Shown here piece by piece: positions 28,860 through 38,417 of a stretch of 64,000 nucleotides of DNA; the first letter of the stretch is position 1, and each line of letters starts with the position of its first letter. The notes below the pieces were generated by a model. It saw only the letters and a list, made by a program, of their open reading frames with translations. It was not told where the DNA came from and made no database searches. Position numbers and translations under genes: made by a program. The stretch comes from Oscillospiraceae bacterium (GTDB taxonomy: Bacteria > Bacillota > Clostridia > Oscillospirales > Ruminococcaceae): NCBI GenBank assembly GCA_028692035.1, contig JAQUYD010000001.1, positions 1 to 64,000 on the forward strand, read 5' to 3'.

Positions 28860-29571
28860 AAATAATCAGTCCTTTCTTGCTTTCAGCGGATTGTAGGTAC
28901 GCTTTTCCATATTTGGAGAAGGAAGTTGGAAACACCCCGTTCTCACTCAGCATCCAGGACATCCAAAGAGGCATTGCACCGGCGATTTTAATTTCCATCA
29001 AACGCTGGCCGGGTTCCAGAATCTGTTTTCCCCAGGATCCTTCGGTCAACAATAAGTCTGTTTCCCGCCATTGGATCGTGCTGTCAAATGTCACCCGAAC
29101 GGAAGGGTCTTCGATCCCACGCAGCGCGATCCTATCATAAGAAAGGTACATTGCCGGGGCAATACCAGGATAATAATCCAAAAACCAGTCAATTTCTTTT
29201 TGAATTTGGGCCGGATTTTCAGTTCTCTCATTACAATAAAGGTATGCCTGGGCTTGTCGTAAGGGCATTTGGATCCGTCGTTTATACACCACTTTTTTGT
29301 ACTTCTTTTTCAACTCCACAAAGACTTCCGTATCCGGCTGTGGCGTTCCATAACTGCGAAGCCGCAATTTCTCTTTATAAACCGGCTTCTCCAAAGAATT
29401 TCGAATCAGCTGGTGGGTCGGTGTATCAAAATAACTGTTACAAATCGTACTCTTTCCGTATTGGTCCGCCTCGAGATAAGGCTGAAAGCCGTCACGCAAC
29501 GCACGATATTGTTCGGCATTTAGCAGATATTTTTTTTCGTAACGCTGAAAAACGCCCTGCGCGCCTATCAT
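28852..29571 (-). CDS. VTC-domain (polyphosphate polymerase-like) protein
   Basis: FQRYEKKYLLNAEQYRAL, CNSYFDTPTHQLIRNSLEKPVYKEKLRLRSYG, FVELKKKYKKVVYKRR, RVTFDSTIQWR. Confidence 0.88.
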   Translation of the reverse strand: MIGAQGVFQRYEKKYLLNAEQYRALRDGFQPYLEADQYGKSTICNSYFDTPTHQLIRNSLEKPVYKEKLRLRSYGTPQPDTEVFVELKKKYKKVVYKRRIQMPLRQAQAYLYCNERTENPAQIQKEIDWFLDYYPGIAPAMYLSYDRIALRGIEDPSVRVTFDSTIQWRETDLLLTEGSWGKQILEPGQRLMEIKIAGAMPLWMSWMLSENGVFPTSFSKYGKAYLQSAESKKGLIICA

Positions 29572-29734
29572 AAAAATCCCTCCTGTGTTTGTAAAAGTCT
29601 CTTTCATAAAACACAGTATAGCGTATCAACCTAAAAGCAACTTTAAATTCTTTACCCACTTTTTACAAATCAATCTGAGGTCGTCTTTTTTAGCGAATTC
29701 GATAACCAATTACAAGTGCATTCAGCCAATAATC

Positions 29735-29792
29735 CGAAAAAGCAGGGCGCCTGACAAGAGGAAAAATCTCCCGTCAAGTGCCCTGCTTTTTC
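29735..29792. terminator. Hairpin terminator between the histidine kinase and the VTC gene
   Basis: CCGAAAAAGCAGGGC...GCCCTGCTTTTTCGG. Confidence 0.75.
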
Positions 29793-29808
29793 GGCCTTCT
29801 GCAACCGT

Positions 29809-31083
29809 TTATTGATCCCGTTCCACTTCTGGCTCCATTTTTTTTTCTTTCAATGGGAAGGCGACAGAAAAACAAATTCCATCTTCTTGTTCGCGCCGAA
29901 CCTGAATTTTTGCTTTATGCCCCTCGGCAATCGCTTTCGCGATCGAAAGGCCAATGCCGTATCCCCCGGTCATACGGGATCGGGACTGGTCAGAACGATA
30001 AAACCGGTCAAAAAGTTTCGAAAAATCCAGACTTTCCAAATCCTCATAGCTATTCGTGATTGCAAAGTAGGCGACTTTGCCCTCCATGCGCAACTGAATC
30101 CGAATCCAGCCACCCTCTCCCGCATATTTTACCGCATTGTCCAACAGGATGGACAATAGCTTACGAATGCTCTCCCGCTCCCCGTAGATGATGATGTCTT
30201 CCTGAATCTGCGTTGTAAGCGCAATATGGGCGGACTGGGCCAAGATATAAAAAGATTCCGCCGCATCCCGCACATCTTGTGACAGTGAAAACGTGGAAAA
30301 CTGAAACACCCGCTGCTCTTCCTCCATTTTTGTCAAGGTCAAAAGCTCCTGTACCAAACTGTTCATCCGCATTGTTTGGTTTCGGATACTATCGACCCAT
30401 TCGTTTGTCCCACCGGTCAACTCCAATACATCTGCATTGGCCGCAATAATCGAAAGGGGTGTTTTGATCTCATGGCCCGCATCGGTGATAAATTGTTTTT
30501 GCTTTTCAATGCTCTCCACAATCGGCTTAATCGCCCTTTGGGAAAGCACCGATACCAGCAAAAATACCACCAGGACGCAGAGCGTCCCAATTCCCAGCGA
30601 CAGCAATAAAAAGGAAAACATCGTGTCTAAGTTGGAGTGGCAGTCCAAAAAAACGACCAGCCTTCCATAATCTTTCTCGCGCACCAGATATTTATAATGC
30701 TCCAGGTAACCGCTCGTCTTTCCTTCCGCGAGAACCCGATCCGCAAACTCCTGCGCGTCCGAAGAAGAAACAGCCGCGATATGCCCGGTGTTGATCTGCG
30801 TGACCGTGTTGGAAGGATTGGTCCAAACCAGGAAATAGCGGGTTTCAAAGCGGGTTTCCTCGGTCATTTTCAAAGAAAAAGACCGATTGTCTTTGGGTGG
30901 CTTTTCCTTTTCAAATTCCGGAAAGTGCCCCTCATTATCCGCTAGGATCTCCAGCAAGCTGTCTGCCTCCTGGTTGATGCGGTAAAAGTTCACCCCATTG
31001 ATGGCGCCCAAAATGATAACCAGCACCAACACTAGCGAACTCATTGCGATCAAAACAAATTTCTGCCGCAGTTTCTTGATCAT
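29809..31083 (-). CDS. Sensor histidine kinase
   Basis: H-box FITDAGHEIKTPLSIIAANADVLEL, N-box LLSILLDNAVKYAG, GYGIGLSIAKAIAEGHK. Confidence 0.94.
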   Translation of the reverse strand: MIKKLRQKFVLIAMSSLVLVLVIILGAINGVNFYRINQEADSLLEILADNEGHFPEFEKEKPPKDNRSFSLKMTEETRFETRYFLVWTNPSNTVTQINTGHIAAVSSSDAQEFADRVLAEGKTSGYLEHYKYLVREKDYGRLVVFLDCHSNLDTMFSFLLLSLGIGTLCVLVVFLLVSVLSQRAIKPIVESIEKQKQFITDAGHEIKTPLSIIAANADVLELTGGTNEWVDSIRNQTMRMNSLVQELLTLTKMEEEQRVFQFSTFSLSQDVRDAAESFYILAQSAHIALTTQIQEDIIIYGERESIRKLLSILLDNAVKYAGEGGWIRIQLRMEGKVAYFAITNSYEDLESLDFSKLFDRFYRSDQSRSRMTGGYGIGLSIAKAIAEGHKAKIQVRREQEDGICFSVAFPLKEKKMEPEVERDQ

Positions 31084-31760
31084 TTTATTTCCTCCAGCAA
31101 ATATCCGGCGCCCCGGGTCGCCTTAATTTGCACCGTAGCCGCCAACGCGGAGAGCTTTTTTCGCAGGTTGGAAAGGTACACCCATACTACACTGATTTCT
31201 GCCTCTGCATCGTAACCCCATATTTTTTCCAAAAACTGTTCCGTAGAGATGAGCCTGCCGGGGTTGCTCATCAAAAGCTCCATGATTTGATACTCTTTAC
31301 CGCTTAACCGAAAGTTTTTTTGATCCGTTGACAGCTCAAAGTTTTCCCGATTCAAAAAAAGATTTCCACATTGGAGGGTATTTGGGGCAAATTCCGGTTG
31401 CCGGCGGCAAATGGCCCGCAGCCGGGCCAGCAGTTCCCCCATGGCAAAGGGTTTGGTCAGATAATCGTCCGCTCCAGTATCCAACCCGGCAATAATATCC
31501 TGTAACTGGGATTTTGCGGTCAACAGCAAAACCGGCGTGGTCCGCCCTTTTTGGCGGAGCGTTTTCAGCACTGTAAGCCCATCCATTTTGGGCATCATAA
31601 TATCTAGGATCAAAGCATCATATTCGCCCACCAAAGCATAATCCAACGCGTCTGCCCCATCGTAAACCGCATCAACAGAATAGTTAGAATGTTTTAAAAT
31701 TGCAACCAGCGCATTGGAAAGTTCTTTTTCATCTTCAGCCAATAAGATCCGCATCTGCAC
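31080..31760 (-). CDS. OmpR-family response regulator
   Basis: RILLAEDEKELSNALVAIL, YDALILDIMMPKMDGL, C-terminal winged helix; overlaps the kinase gene. Confidence 0.95.
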   Translation of the reverse strand: MQMRILLAEDEKELSNALVAILKHSNYSVDAVYDGADALDYALVGEYDALILDIMMPKMDGLTVLKTLRQKGRTTPVLLLTAKSQLQDIIAGLDTGADDYLTKPFAMGELLARLRAICRRQPEFAPNTLQCGNLFLNRENFELSTDQKNFRLSGKEYQIMELLMSNPGRLISTEQFLEKIWGYDAEAEISVVWVYLSNLRKKLSALAATVQIKATRGAGYLLEEIK

Positions 31761-31944
31761 AGCCTCCCCCTTTCAGCGCTTGGAAAACAAAATCGCCCGA
31801 ACAACAATAAGGTTAGGATAGCATACCTGCCTAAAAGGAACCTAAAATCCCATCCATATCATAACAAAGAGAAGTCTTTTTGTAAAATAAACTTTGCGAT
31901 CACAAAAAAGCGGCAGCCTGTTACAGCCGCCGCAAAAATCAATC

Positions 31945-33075
31945 TCAATACCGGAGCTTCGCCAAATTGGTATCGGTCGAAAAATTCATAAAATTATAGA
32001 GGATCAAGACATCGTCAAACTCGTTTTCCGCCAAAAATTCGCTCATTTTCACTGGGATCGACCGCAAATCGACGACATAAACCTCATCGTATTGGTAGGT
32101 CAAAAAGGGCGAGAAGCAGTTCCCATAAGAATCCTTAATAACAAGGATCCGGCTGGTTTTTCCCGCTTCCTGGCGCAGGTTGTTTTCGCTTTTTATCACT
32201 GTAATTCCATGATTTCCCCATAGAAAAGCTGCATATTTATCCCTTTTCTGAAATTGTTCCAAATCATATAGTCCGTCAAACGTTTCTCCGTCAATCGTCA
32301 CCTCACGAACTGGGATATCATAATAGCACAATGTGTCCGGTGTAGCGTCATAGCGCTTGGTTTTGGAAAAATAAGTGCCGTAAAAGCTCTCTACATCTGT
32401 TTTGGGGATGGCATCCAGCGATACCGGTTCCCAACCCTTTTGCGCGCAGAAAGCGGAATAACCATAATAAGCGCCCAAGGTGGTCCAATGATGGTCTGTA
32501 TGATAAAAAATGTATGCATCCTTTTGAGCCTGTAAAGGCGTAAGAAAGTCCAGCGTATCAACATCGGAGCCAAGCTGCCCATAAATCTTTTGGGTCAGCG
32601 CTGTTTGATCTACCTGTCCCGCCCCTTCTGGTACCTTTTCCGGATAGATCATATAAGCATTGGGTATAATCCCTAGCATGACGTTTAGCTGTGGGTACAT
32701 TTGAACAAATTCGCCGATAAATCCGGTATTGGTCGCAATCCGTTCTGTGTCTGCCGTTGTATAGTGCTGGAACATGTACCCGTCTTCCCCGTACATAATC
32801 CCATTGTTTTCAATCTTTCCCAACAGGCTTTCTGACCTAGATTTTAGGCTGATCCACTGATCCCGCAACACAAATTGATCGTTGATATAACTTTCATATT
32901 TGGGCGAAAACTTGTTGTTGTAAAAGGAAGACAGCGTGAAGGCCGGCCTTTGGGCTAATTCCCGGTTTTCCAGCTCCGAAAAATCTTTATGGTATTGAGA
33001 CATGTCAAAAATCATATATCCGAACAGGAACAGGAAAAAAAGCCAGATCAATGGATATTTTAAAATCTTTTTCAT
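31945..33075 (-). CDS. DHHW/AlgX-like cell-surface acylation protein
   Basis: FYHTDHHWTTLGAYYGYSAFC, ILVIKDSYGNCFSPFL, N-terminal TM; adjacent to MBOAT. Confidence 0.88.
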   Translation of the reverse strand: MKKILKYPLIWLFFLFLFGYMIFDMSQYHKDFSELENRELAQRPAFTLSSFYNNKFSPKYESYINDQFVLRDQWISLKSRSESLLGKIENNGIMYGEDGYMFQHYTTADTERIATNTGFIGEFVQMYPQLNVMLGIIPNAYMIYPEKVPEGAGQVDQTALTQKIYGQLGSDVDTLDFLTPLQAQKDAYIFYHTDHHWTTLGAYYGYSAFCAQKGWEPVSLDAIPKTDVESFYGTYFSKTKRYDATPDTLCYYDIPVREVTIDGETFDGLYDLEQFQKRDKYAAFLWGNHGITVIKSENNLRQEAGKTSRILVIKDSYGNCFSPFLTYQYDEVYVVDLRSIPVKMSEFLAENEFDDVLILYNFMNFSTDTNLAKLRY

Positions 33076-33085
33076 AGGTTCCCTC

Positions 33086-34462
33086 TTAAAATCTGAAATA
33101 CAAAAAAGGATTGTAGGTCGCGTCCACCAAATAGGCCACCGACACAATGAAGATAACGGCCAGGATTAGCAGGTTCACCACCGGAATCCCTTTTATCTTG
33201 TTGTATAACTTTTCGACCAACGGGATAGAGCACAGAATCGCCGCTAAGAAGGTGATAAAATAATTTCGTAAATAGTAAGTCCAATCGTTTCCGCCAGTAA
33301 ATGAAAACAGCTTTTGTAAAAATAACCCCAACTGGGAAAAATCAGTGATGGCAAACAGCGTCCAGCTGAGCAAAAGGAAAAAACAGACGTAAAGATGGGA
33401 AAACACCTTGCTTTTTTCAAGAGACTTTAACAAAAACGCCTTTTCGATTACCAAGAACACAAAGAAAAACAGTCCCCACAAGACAAAATTCCAGCTGGCG
33501 CCATGCCAAAACCCGGTTGCTGCCCAAACGATGAAAATGTTAAGGTACATCCGCGGTTTGGATACTCGGTTGCCCCCCAGAGGAATGTAGACATACTCCC
33601 GGAACCAGGAGCCCAGCGTCATATGCCAACGGCGCCAAAATTCTGTCATACTTTTGGAAATATAAGGATAATTAAAGTTTTGAGGGAATTCAAACCCCAA
33701 CATCTTCCCCATGCCAATAGCCATCAGAGAATAACCGCTGAAATCAAAATAAATCTGGAAAGAATAAGCCAATATGCCCAGCCATGCCAAAGGGGTGGAA
33801 ACGTTGGCAAATCCCAGATCCTGCACCTGGTTCCACAGACTCCCGATGTTATTGGCGATCAGCACCTTTTTGCCCAAGCCAAAAATGAACAGCGCAATGC
33901 CCTCATTGATCTGGGCTAGGTGGATTTTTCTATCCCGTAGCTCCCTGCTGATATCTGTGTACTTGACGATCGGGCCTGCAATCAGCTGCGGAAAGAGCGT
34001 GACAAATGCTGCAAAATTCATGATATTCCGTTCGGCTGTCGTTTTGCCGCGGTAAACGTCAATGGTATAGGACAAGGTCTGGAAGGTGTAAAAGCTGATT
34101 CCCAAAGGAAGCGTCAGCTGGATGCCGGTCAAATGGATACCGGTCAAAGCATTGATATTTTCTACAAAAAAATTGGTGTACTTAAAGAAAAACAGCATTC
34201 CCAGATTAAAAAATAACGAAATCCCCATGCACAACCGGCAGATTCCCTTTTTCCCCCGATTTTTTTCGATCACAAGCGAAACGATATAATCCACCAGAAC
34301 GGATGCAATCATAATCGGAAAATATTTTACCTCGCCCCAGGAATAGAAAAACAGGCTGCAAACGACTAGGACCGTGTTTTTCAGTTTTTTCGGCGCAATA
34401 TAATAAACAAAAAGCGTGATCGGCAAAAATCGGAACAAAAATATAATGCTGCTAAAAACCAT
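33086..34462 (-). CDS. MBOAT-family O-acyltransferase (AlgI/DltB-like)
   Basis: PLGISFYTFQTLSYTIDVYRG, WRRWHMTLGSWFREYVYIPLGGNR, ATGFWHGASWNFVLWG. Confidence 0.94.
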   Translation of the reverse strand: MVFSSIIFLFRFLPITLFVYYIAPKKLKNTVLVVCSLFFYSWGEVKYFPIMIASVLVDYIVSLVIEKNRGKKGICRLCMGISLFFNLGMLFFFKYTNFFVENINALTGIHLTGIQLTLPLGISFYTFQTLSYTIDVYRGKTTAERNIMNFAAFVTLFPQLIAGPIVKYTDISRELRDRKIHLAQINEGIALFIFGLGKKVLIANNIGSLWNQVQDLGFANVSTPLAWLGILAYSFQIYFDFSGYSLMAIGMGKMLGFEFPQNFNYPYISKSMTEFWRRWHMTLGSWFREYVYIPLGGNRVSKPRMYLNIFIVWAATGFWHGASWNFVLWGLFFFVFLVIEKAFLLKSLEKSKVFSHLYVCFFLLLSWTLFAITDFSQLGLFLQKLFSFTGGNDWTYYLRNYFITFLAAILCSIPLVEKLYNKIKGIPVVNLLILAVIFIVSVAYLVDATYNPFLYFRF

Positions 34463-34518
34463 GTCCTGCTCCCTTGGCTGCCCGATGATACCCATGCGAG
34501 CAGAGCCATTCCTCATCG

Positions 34519-35040
34519 TTATTCAAAAAGCGATAAAAAATATTCCTGGGCCTGCTGATACTGAGATTTCCAATCCATCTGCAAATCGCCCAGTAGGATA
34601 AACGCGGCGAAATTTCCTTTTGTTACAATACGTCCGTCGCATGCTTTGTCATATTGATCCGGAAGATATCCTTCAAAATTTCTCTTGATATCCTCCTGCC
34701 GCTTTTGCATCCCTTCTACAATCGCGTCCAGCTTTCCCTTTTTCGCTTTTACAACCAGCAGATTGTCTGGCGAGGTGATGGCGCGAGAGTAGAACCCGAT
34801 ATACGCCTCTGTATCCGTAGGACTGATATAAAAAAGCGATTGGAGGGATTCGTCATCGACAGCCGTGTTGAAGGGGATCTCGTAGCCCGGAAAGCAAGCT
34901 TGTACACCATTTAACAAGCTGGACAGGGATTCCCCTGATCGCAGCCGTGCCTGACTTTGCTGCTGGCAGGAGGAAAATACCTGCAACAGTAAAAATAACG
35001 CGGTAAGACGCACCATCATTCGTTTTCGCAAAGAAAACAC
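34519..35040 (-). CDS. DUF4358-like lipoprotein
   Basis: Signal and Cys (FSSCQQQ); LFYISPTDTEAYIGFYSRAITSPDNLLVVKAKKGKLD; part of the MBOAT/DHHW cluster. Confidence 0.75.
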   Translation of the reverse strand: MFSLRKRMMVRLTALFLLLQVFSSCQQQSQARLRSGESLSSLLNGVQACFPGYEIPFNTAVDDESLQSLFYISPTDTEAYIGFYSRAITSPDNLLVVKAKKGKLDAIVEGMQKRQEDIKRNFEGYLPDQYDKACDGRIVTKGNFAAFILLGDLQMDWKSQYQQAQEYFLSLFE

Positions 35041-35116
35041 AACCCTTCCGAAAATACAATCAGAAAAAGTATGTGCCCCTTTTCGATGATTATGCGATAA
35101 ACACTATACGTAAAAG

Positions 35117-35151
35117 AAGATACGAACACGACAGTGCCCGTATCTTCCCAA
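35117..35151 (-). terminator. Terminator downstream of the IspH-S1 gene
   Basis: Reverse strand GGAAGATACG...CGTATCTTCTTTT. Confidence 0.7.
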
Positions 35152-35197
35152 ACATTCTCCGATGCACCAGACGTTTTTTGATGCGCTGGTTATTGGA

Positions 35198-37144
35198 CTA
35201 TTCTGCGTCCCCATCCTCCGGTGCGCTCTCATTGACCGCACGCATCGACAGGCTAACGCGTTTTTTCTCAAAATCGATCTCAGTGATTTTTGCCTCGACC
35301 TCATCGCCAACATTCAAAACGTCAGAAACTTTGTTGACCCGATCCGCAGAGATCTGAGAAATATGAATCAATCCGTCGATTCCCGGGATAATTTGTGCGA
35401 AAGCCCCAAAGGTGGTGATGGACACGATTTTCACCTTGGTAATGGTGCCAACAGGGTACTCATTCTTCAAAATTTCCCAAGGATTCTCTTGTTCATTCTT
35501 GTAGCCAAGAGAAATCTTGTGCTTTTCAGCATCGATATCTTTCACGTATACTTCCAGCACGTCGCCTACTTTAACAACCTCGGACGGATGTTTAATGCGA
35601 TTCCAAGACAATTCGGAAATGTGGATCATGCCGTCTACGCCGCCCAAATCGACAAACGCGCCATAAGAAGTGAGCGATTTGACTGCGCCAGTATATTTCT
35701 TACCAACCTCAACCGTCTGCCAAAACGCCTCTTCCAGAACCTTTCTTTGTTCTTTCATAACGGCTTTCATCGAGCCGATGATACGCTTGCGGCCACGACC
35801 GATATCTTTGCACTCAAGAATTTTTAAAGAAACGTGCTGTTTTACCAGCTCTTCCAGATTCTCCACGCGGGACAGACTCGACTGAGAAGCGGGAACGAAT
35901 ACTCTTACACCGTTGGTGGAAACAATCACGCCGCCTTTGACCGCTTCGATTACGTTGCCTTCCAAAATTTCACCGGTCTCAGCAGCCTCCTGTACCTTCA
36001 TCATACCGGCAATGGCATCCAAGCGCTTCTTGGACAAAACAACAGTACCCTCTACATCATTAACACGGACGACCAGCAACTCGATCTCATCGCCAACTTT
36101 AACCAGATCCTCGATCTTTACGTTCGGATCATCGGTCAACTCGCTTAGTGGTACATATCCGGTATGCTTCGTGCCGATATCTACCTGTATCTCGGTCGGT
36201 GTAACACCAACAACGACGCCTGTCTCCTTCTTACCGTTATATGTACTTTTGAAAGATTGATCCAGCATCTCCCCAAAGCTTAATTCGTCGGTTGTAATAA
36301 ATTCATTCATGGTTTCTTGTACCTCCTTAATTATGCAAGCCGGAGTCGAAGCGCCGGCAGTAACACCAATCACACAGTTTGCAGAAAGATCGAATCGCGG
36401 CAATTCACTGGCCTTTTCGATGTGAAATGTTTGACAGTATTGGCCGCATATCTCGGCCAATTTCATGGTGTTGGAGCTGTTTTTGCCCCCGATCACCACC
36501 ATGCTATCCGATTCTTTCGCCAGCACGATCGCTTCCTGCTGCCGCATTTCCGTAGCATTACATATTGTATCAAAAATAATTAAGTTTGTATAGACTTTTT
36601 TCGCGAAAATTGCAGATTTTCTCCATTCCTGGATATTAAAAGTGGTCTGCGCCACTAAAATTGCGGGCTGTTTTGCCAAATCCGGCGTCTTGGCCGTTAT
36701 TTCTTCCAATTCGGCCAGAGATTTAAATACCCTCGCGCCGTTTTTGCAAAATCCAATGATCCCCTCGACCTCCGGGTGATTTTTGTCCCCCGCAACCAGA
36801 ATTTGGCACCCTTTTTCGCTGTGTTCTGTCACGATTTGATGGATTTTTGCGACAAATGGGCAGGTCGCGTCCACATAAGGGATGCCGCTGCGTTCCAGAT
36901 AATCGTAGATCGACCGGCCAACACCATGGGAGCGGATGACCACCGTCGCCCCCTGGGGGATCTGCTCCGGTGCTTCCACCGCTTGGACCCCTTTGCCCGC
37001 CAGCTGCTCTACAATCTGCGGATTATGAATGATTGGCCCTAGCGTTACGACGTGAGGGTACTCTTCCGCCGCATCGAAAGCGATTTTTACCGCCCGGTCA
37101 ACGCCAAAGCAGAACCCTGCGGTTTTTGCTATTTTGATTCGCAC
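35198..37144 (-). CDS. ispH: Bifunctional IspH (HMBPP reductase) / S1 RNA-binding-domain fusion
   Basis: [45 protein letters not shown], then four S1-like repeats ([59 protein letters not shown]; etc.). Probable GTG start after GGAGG. Confidence 0.93.
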   Translation of the reverse strand: MRIKIAKTAGFCFGVDRAVKIAFDAAEEYPHVVTLGPIIHNPQIVEQLAGKGVQAVEAPEQIPQGATVVIRSHGVGRSIYDYLERSGIPYVDATCPFVAKIHQIVTEHSEKGCQILVAGDKNHPEVEGIIGFCKNGARVFKSLAELEEITAKTPDLAKQPAILVAQTTFNIQEWRKSAIFAKKVYTNLIIFDTICNATEMRQQEAIVLAKESDSMVVIGGKNSSNTMKLAEICGQYCQTFHIEKASELPRFDLSANCVIGVTAGASTPACIIKEVQETMNEFITTDELSFGEMLDQSFKSTYNGKKETGVVVGVTPTEIQVDIGTKHTGYVPLSELTDDPNVKIEDLVKVGDEIELLVVRVNDVEGTVVLSKKRLDAIAGMMKVQEAAETGEILEGNVIEAVKGGVIVSTNGVRVFVPASQSSLSRVENLEELVKQHVSLKILECKDIGRGRKRIIGSMKAVMKEQRKVLEEAFWQTVEVGKKYTGAVKSLTSYGAFVDLGGVDGMIHISELSWNRIKHPSEVVKVGDVLEVYVKDIDAEKHKISLGYKNEQENPWEILKNEYPVGTITKVKIVSITTFGAFAQIIPGIDGLIHISQISADRVNKVSDVLNVGDEVEAKITEIDFEKKRVSLSMRAVNESAPEDGDAE

Positions 37145-37743
37145 GATCTGGTTTCCTCCAAAAGTTTCTCCACCTCGTCCCACAATAAGGCGACCACCGC
37201 CTTAATTTGTTTGGTGGAATGATCCTCGATTAAAATTTGACTGCTGGAAATCGGTTTCCCGTACCGGACGACCACCTTGGACCGGAAACGCTTTCCGCCG
37301 TACCAGATTGCCGCCGGTAGCAGATCGCCGCCGCTTTGGGCGGCGATCACCGCGGCACCTGATTTAAACCGCAGCAGCTGATCGTCGTGGGAACGGGTTC
37401 CTTCCGGGAATAAGCCCAGCACCCGTCCGCTCCTGACCGTTTCCACCGCCGTATCGATGGCGCTGGTATCCCCTTTGCCCCGGGCCACTGGAAACGCTCC
37501 TAAATGCCGGATAATAAATCCGACAAATTTATTTTTAAAAAGCTCAACCTTTGCCATATACCGGATGGGCCTTTTGATTTTCTGCGCGACCAAAATCGGA
37601 TCCAGTGCCGACCGGTGATTGCAGCAAAGGATATATCCACGGTCCTGGGGCTGGTTTTCCTGACCGTAAAATTCCACCTTAAACCAAATCCGGAAAAGAA
37701 ATCCCGTTACAGTTTTTCCAAAATAATAAAACCAATTCGTCAT
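37129..37743 (-). CDS. plsC: 1-acyl-sn-glycerol-3-phosphate acyltransferase
   Basis: CCNHRSALDPILVA, LFPEGTRSHDDQLLRFKSGAAVIAAQSG. Confidence 0.92.
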   Translation of the reverse strand: MTNWFYYFGKTVTGFLFRIWFKVEFYGQENQPQDRGYILCCNHRSALDPILVAQKIKRPIRYMAKVELFKNKFVGFIIRHLGAFPVARGKGDTSAIDTAVETVRSGRVLGLFPEGTRSHDDQLLRFKSGAAVIAAQSGGDLLPAAIWYGGKRFRSKVVVRYGKPISSSQILIEDHSTKQIKAVVALLWDEVEKLLEETRSCESK

Positions 37744-38417
37744 ATGATCTCCTGCCCTATTTTCTCTTTGATAACCGCCAAAACCGCCTGCACCGATTGT
37801 TCAAAATCCAACGCGGTCGTATCGACCAATATTGCATCCGGCGCTTGACGCAGCGGTGCGACTTTGCGTTTTGTGTCGTTTTCATCCCGTTTTTTCACGT
37901 CGGCCAACACTTCATCGAATCCGGAGCCAATCCCTTTTTCCTGAAGCTCTGCAAAACGCCGCCGTGCCCGCTCCTCTACCGCTGCGGTCAAATAGATTTT
38001 GACCTGTGCGTCAGGAAGTACAACAGTGCCAATGTCCCGGCCATCCATGATGATATTATTTTCCCGGGCAATATTCTGCTGCTGGCCGAACAAAAACTGC
38101 CGCACCTGCCCGATGGCGGAAACGGCCGAGGCCGCCGCAGACACCTGCGGCGTGCGGATGTTGGCGGTTATATTTTCTTTGTTCAGATAAATCTGCTGCT
38201 CCCCGTCTTCATATCCAAAAGCCACCTCGATTTGCGGCAGGCGGGTACAAACCGCTTTTTCGTCCGCCGGATCGATCCGGCTTTTTAGCATATCATACCC
38301 CACTGCCCGGTATAAAGCGCCAGTATCCACATATAAAAAACCGATCCGCTTGGCAGCTTCCCGAGAAATGGTACTTTTTCCGGCGCCGGCTGGGCCGTCT
38401 ATGGCTATTGCGTACAT
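37740..38417 (-). CDS. cmk: Cytidylate kinase
   Basis: MYAIAIDGPAGAGKSTISREAAKRIGFLYVDTGALYRAVGY, IIMDGRDIGTVVLPDA. Confidence 0.96.
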   Translation of the reverse strand: MYAIAIDGPAGAGKSTISREAAKRIGFLYVDTGALYRAVGYDMLKSRIDPADEKAVCTRLPQIEVAFGYEDGEQQIYLNKENITANIRTPQVSAAASAVSAIGQVRQFLFGQQQNIARENNIIMDGRDIGTVVLPDAQVKIYLTAAVEERARRRFAELQEKGIGSGFDEVLADVKKRDENDTKRKVAPLRQAPDAILVDTTALDFEQSVQAVLAVIKEKIGQEII

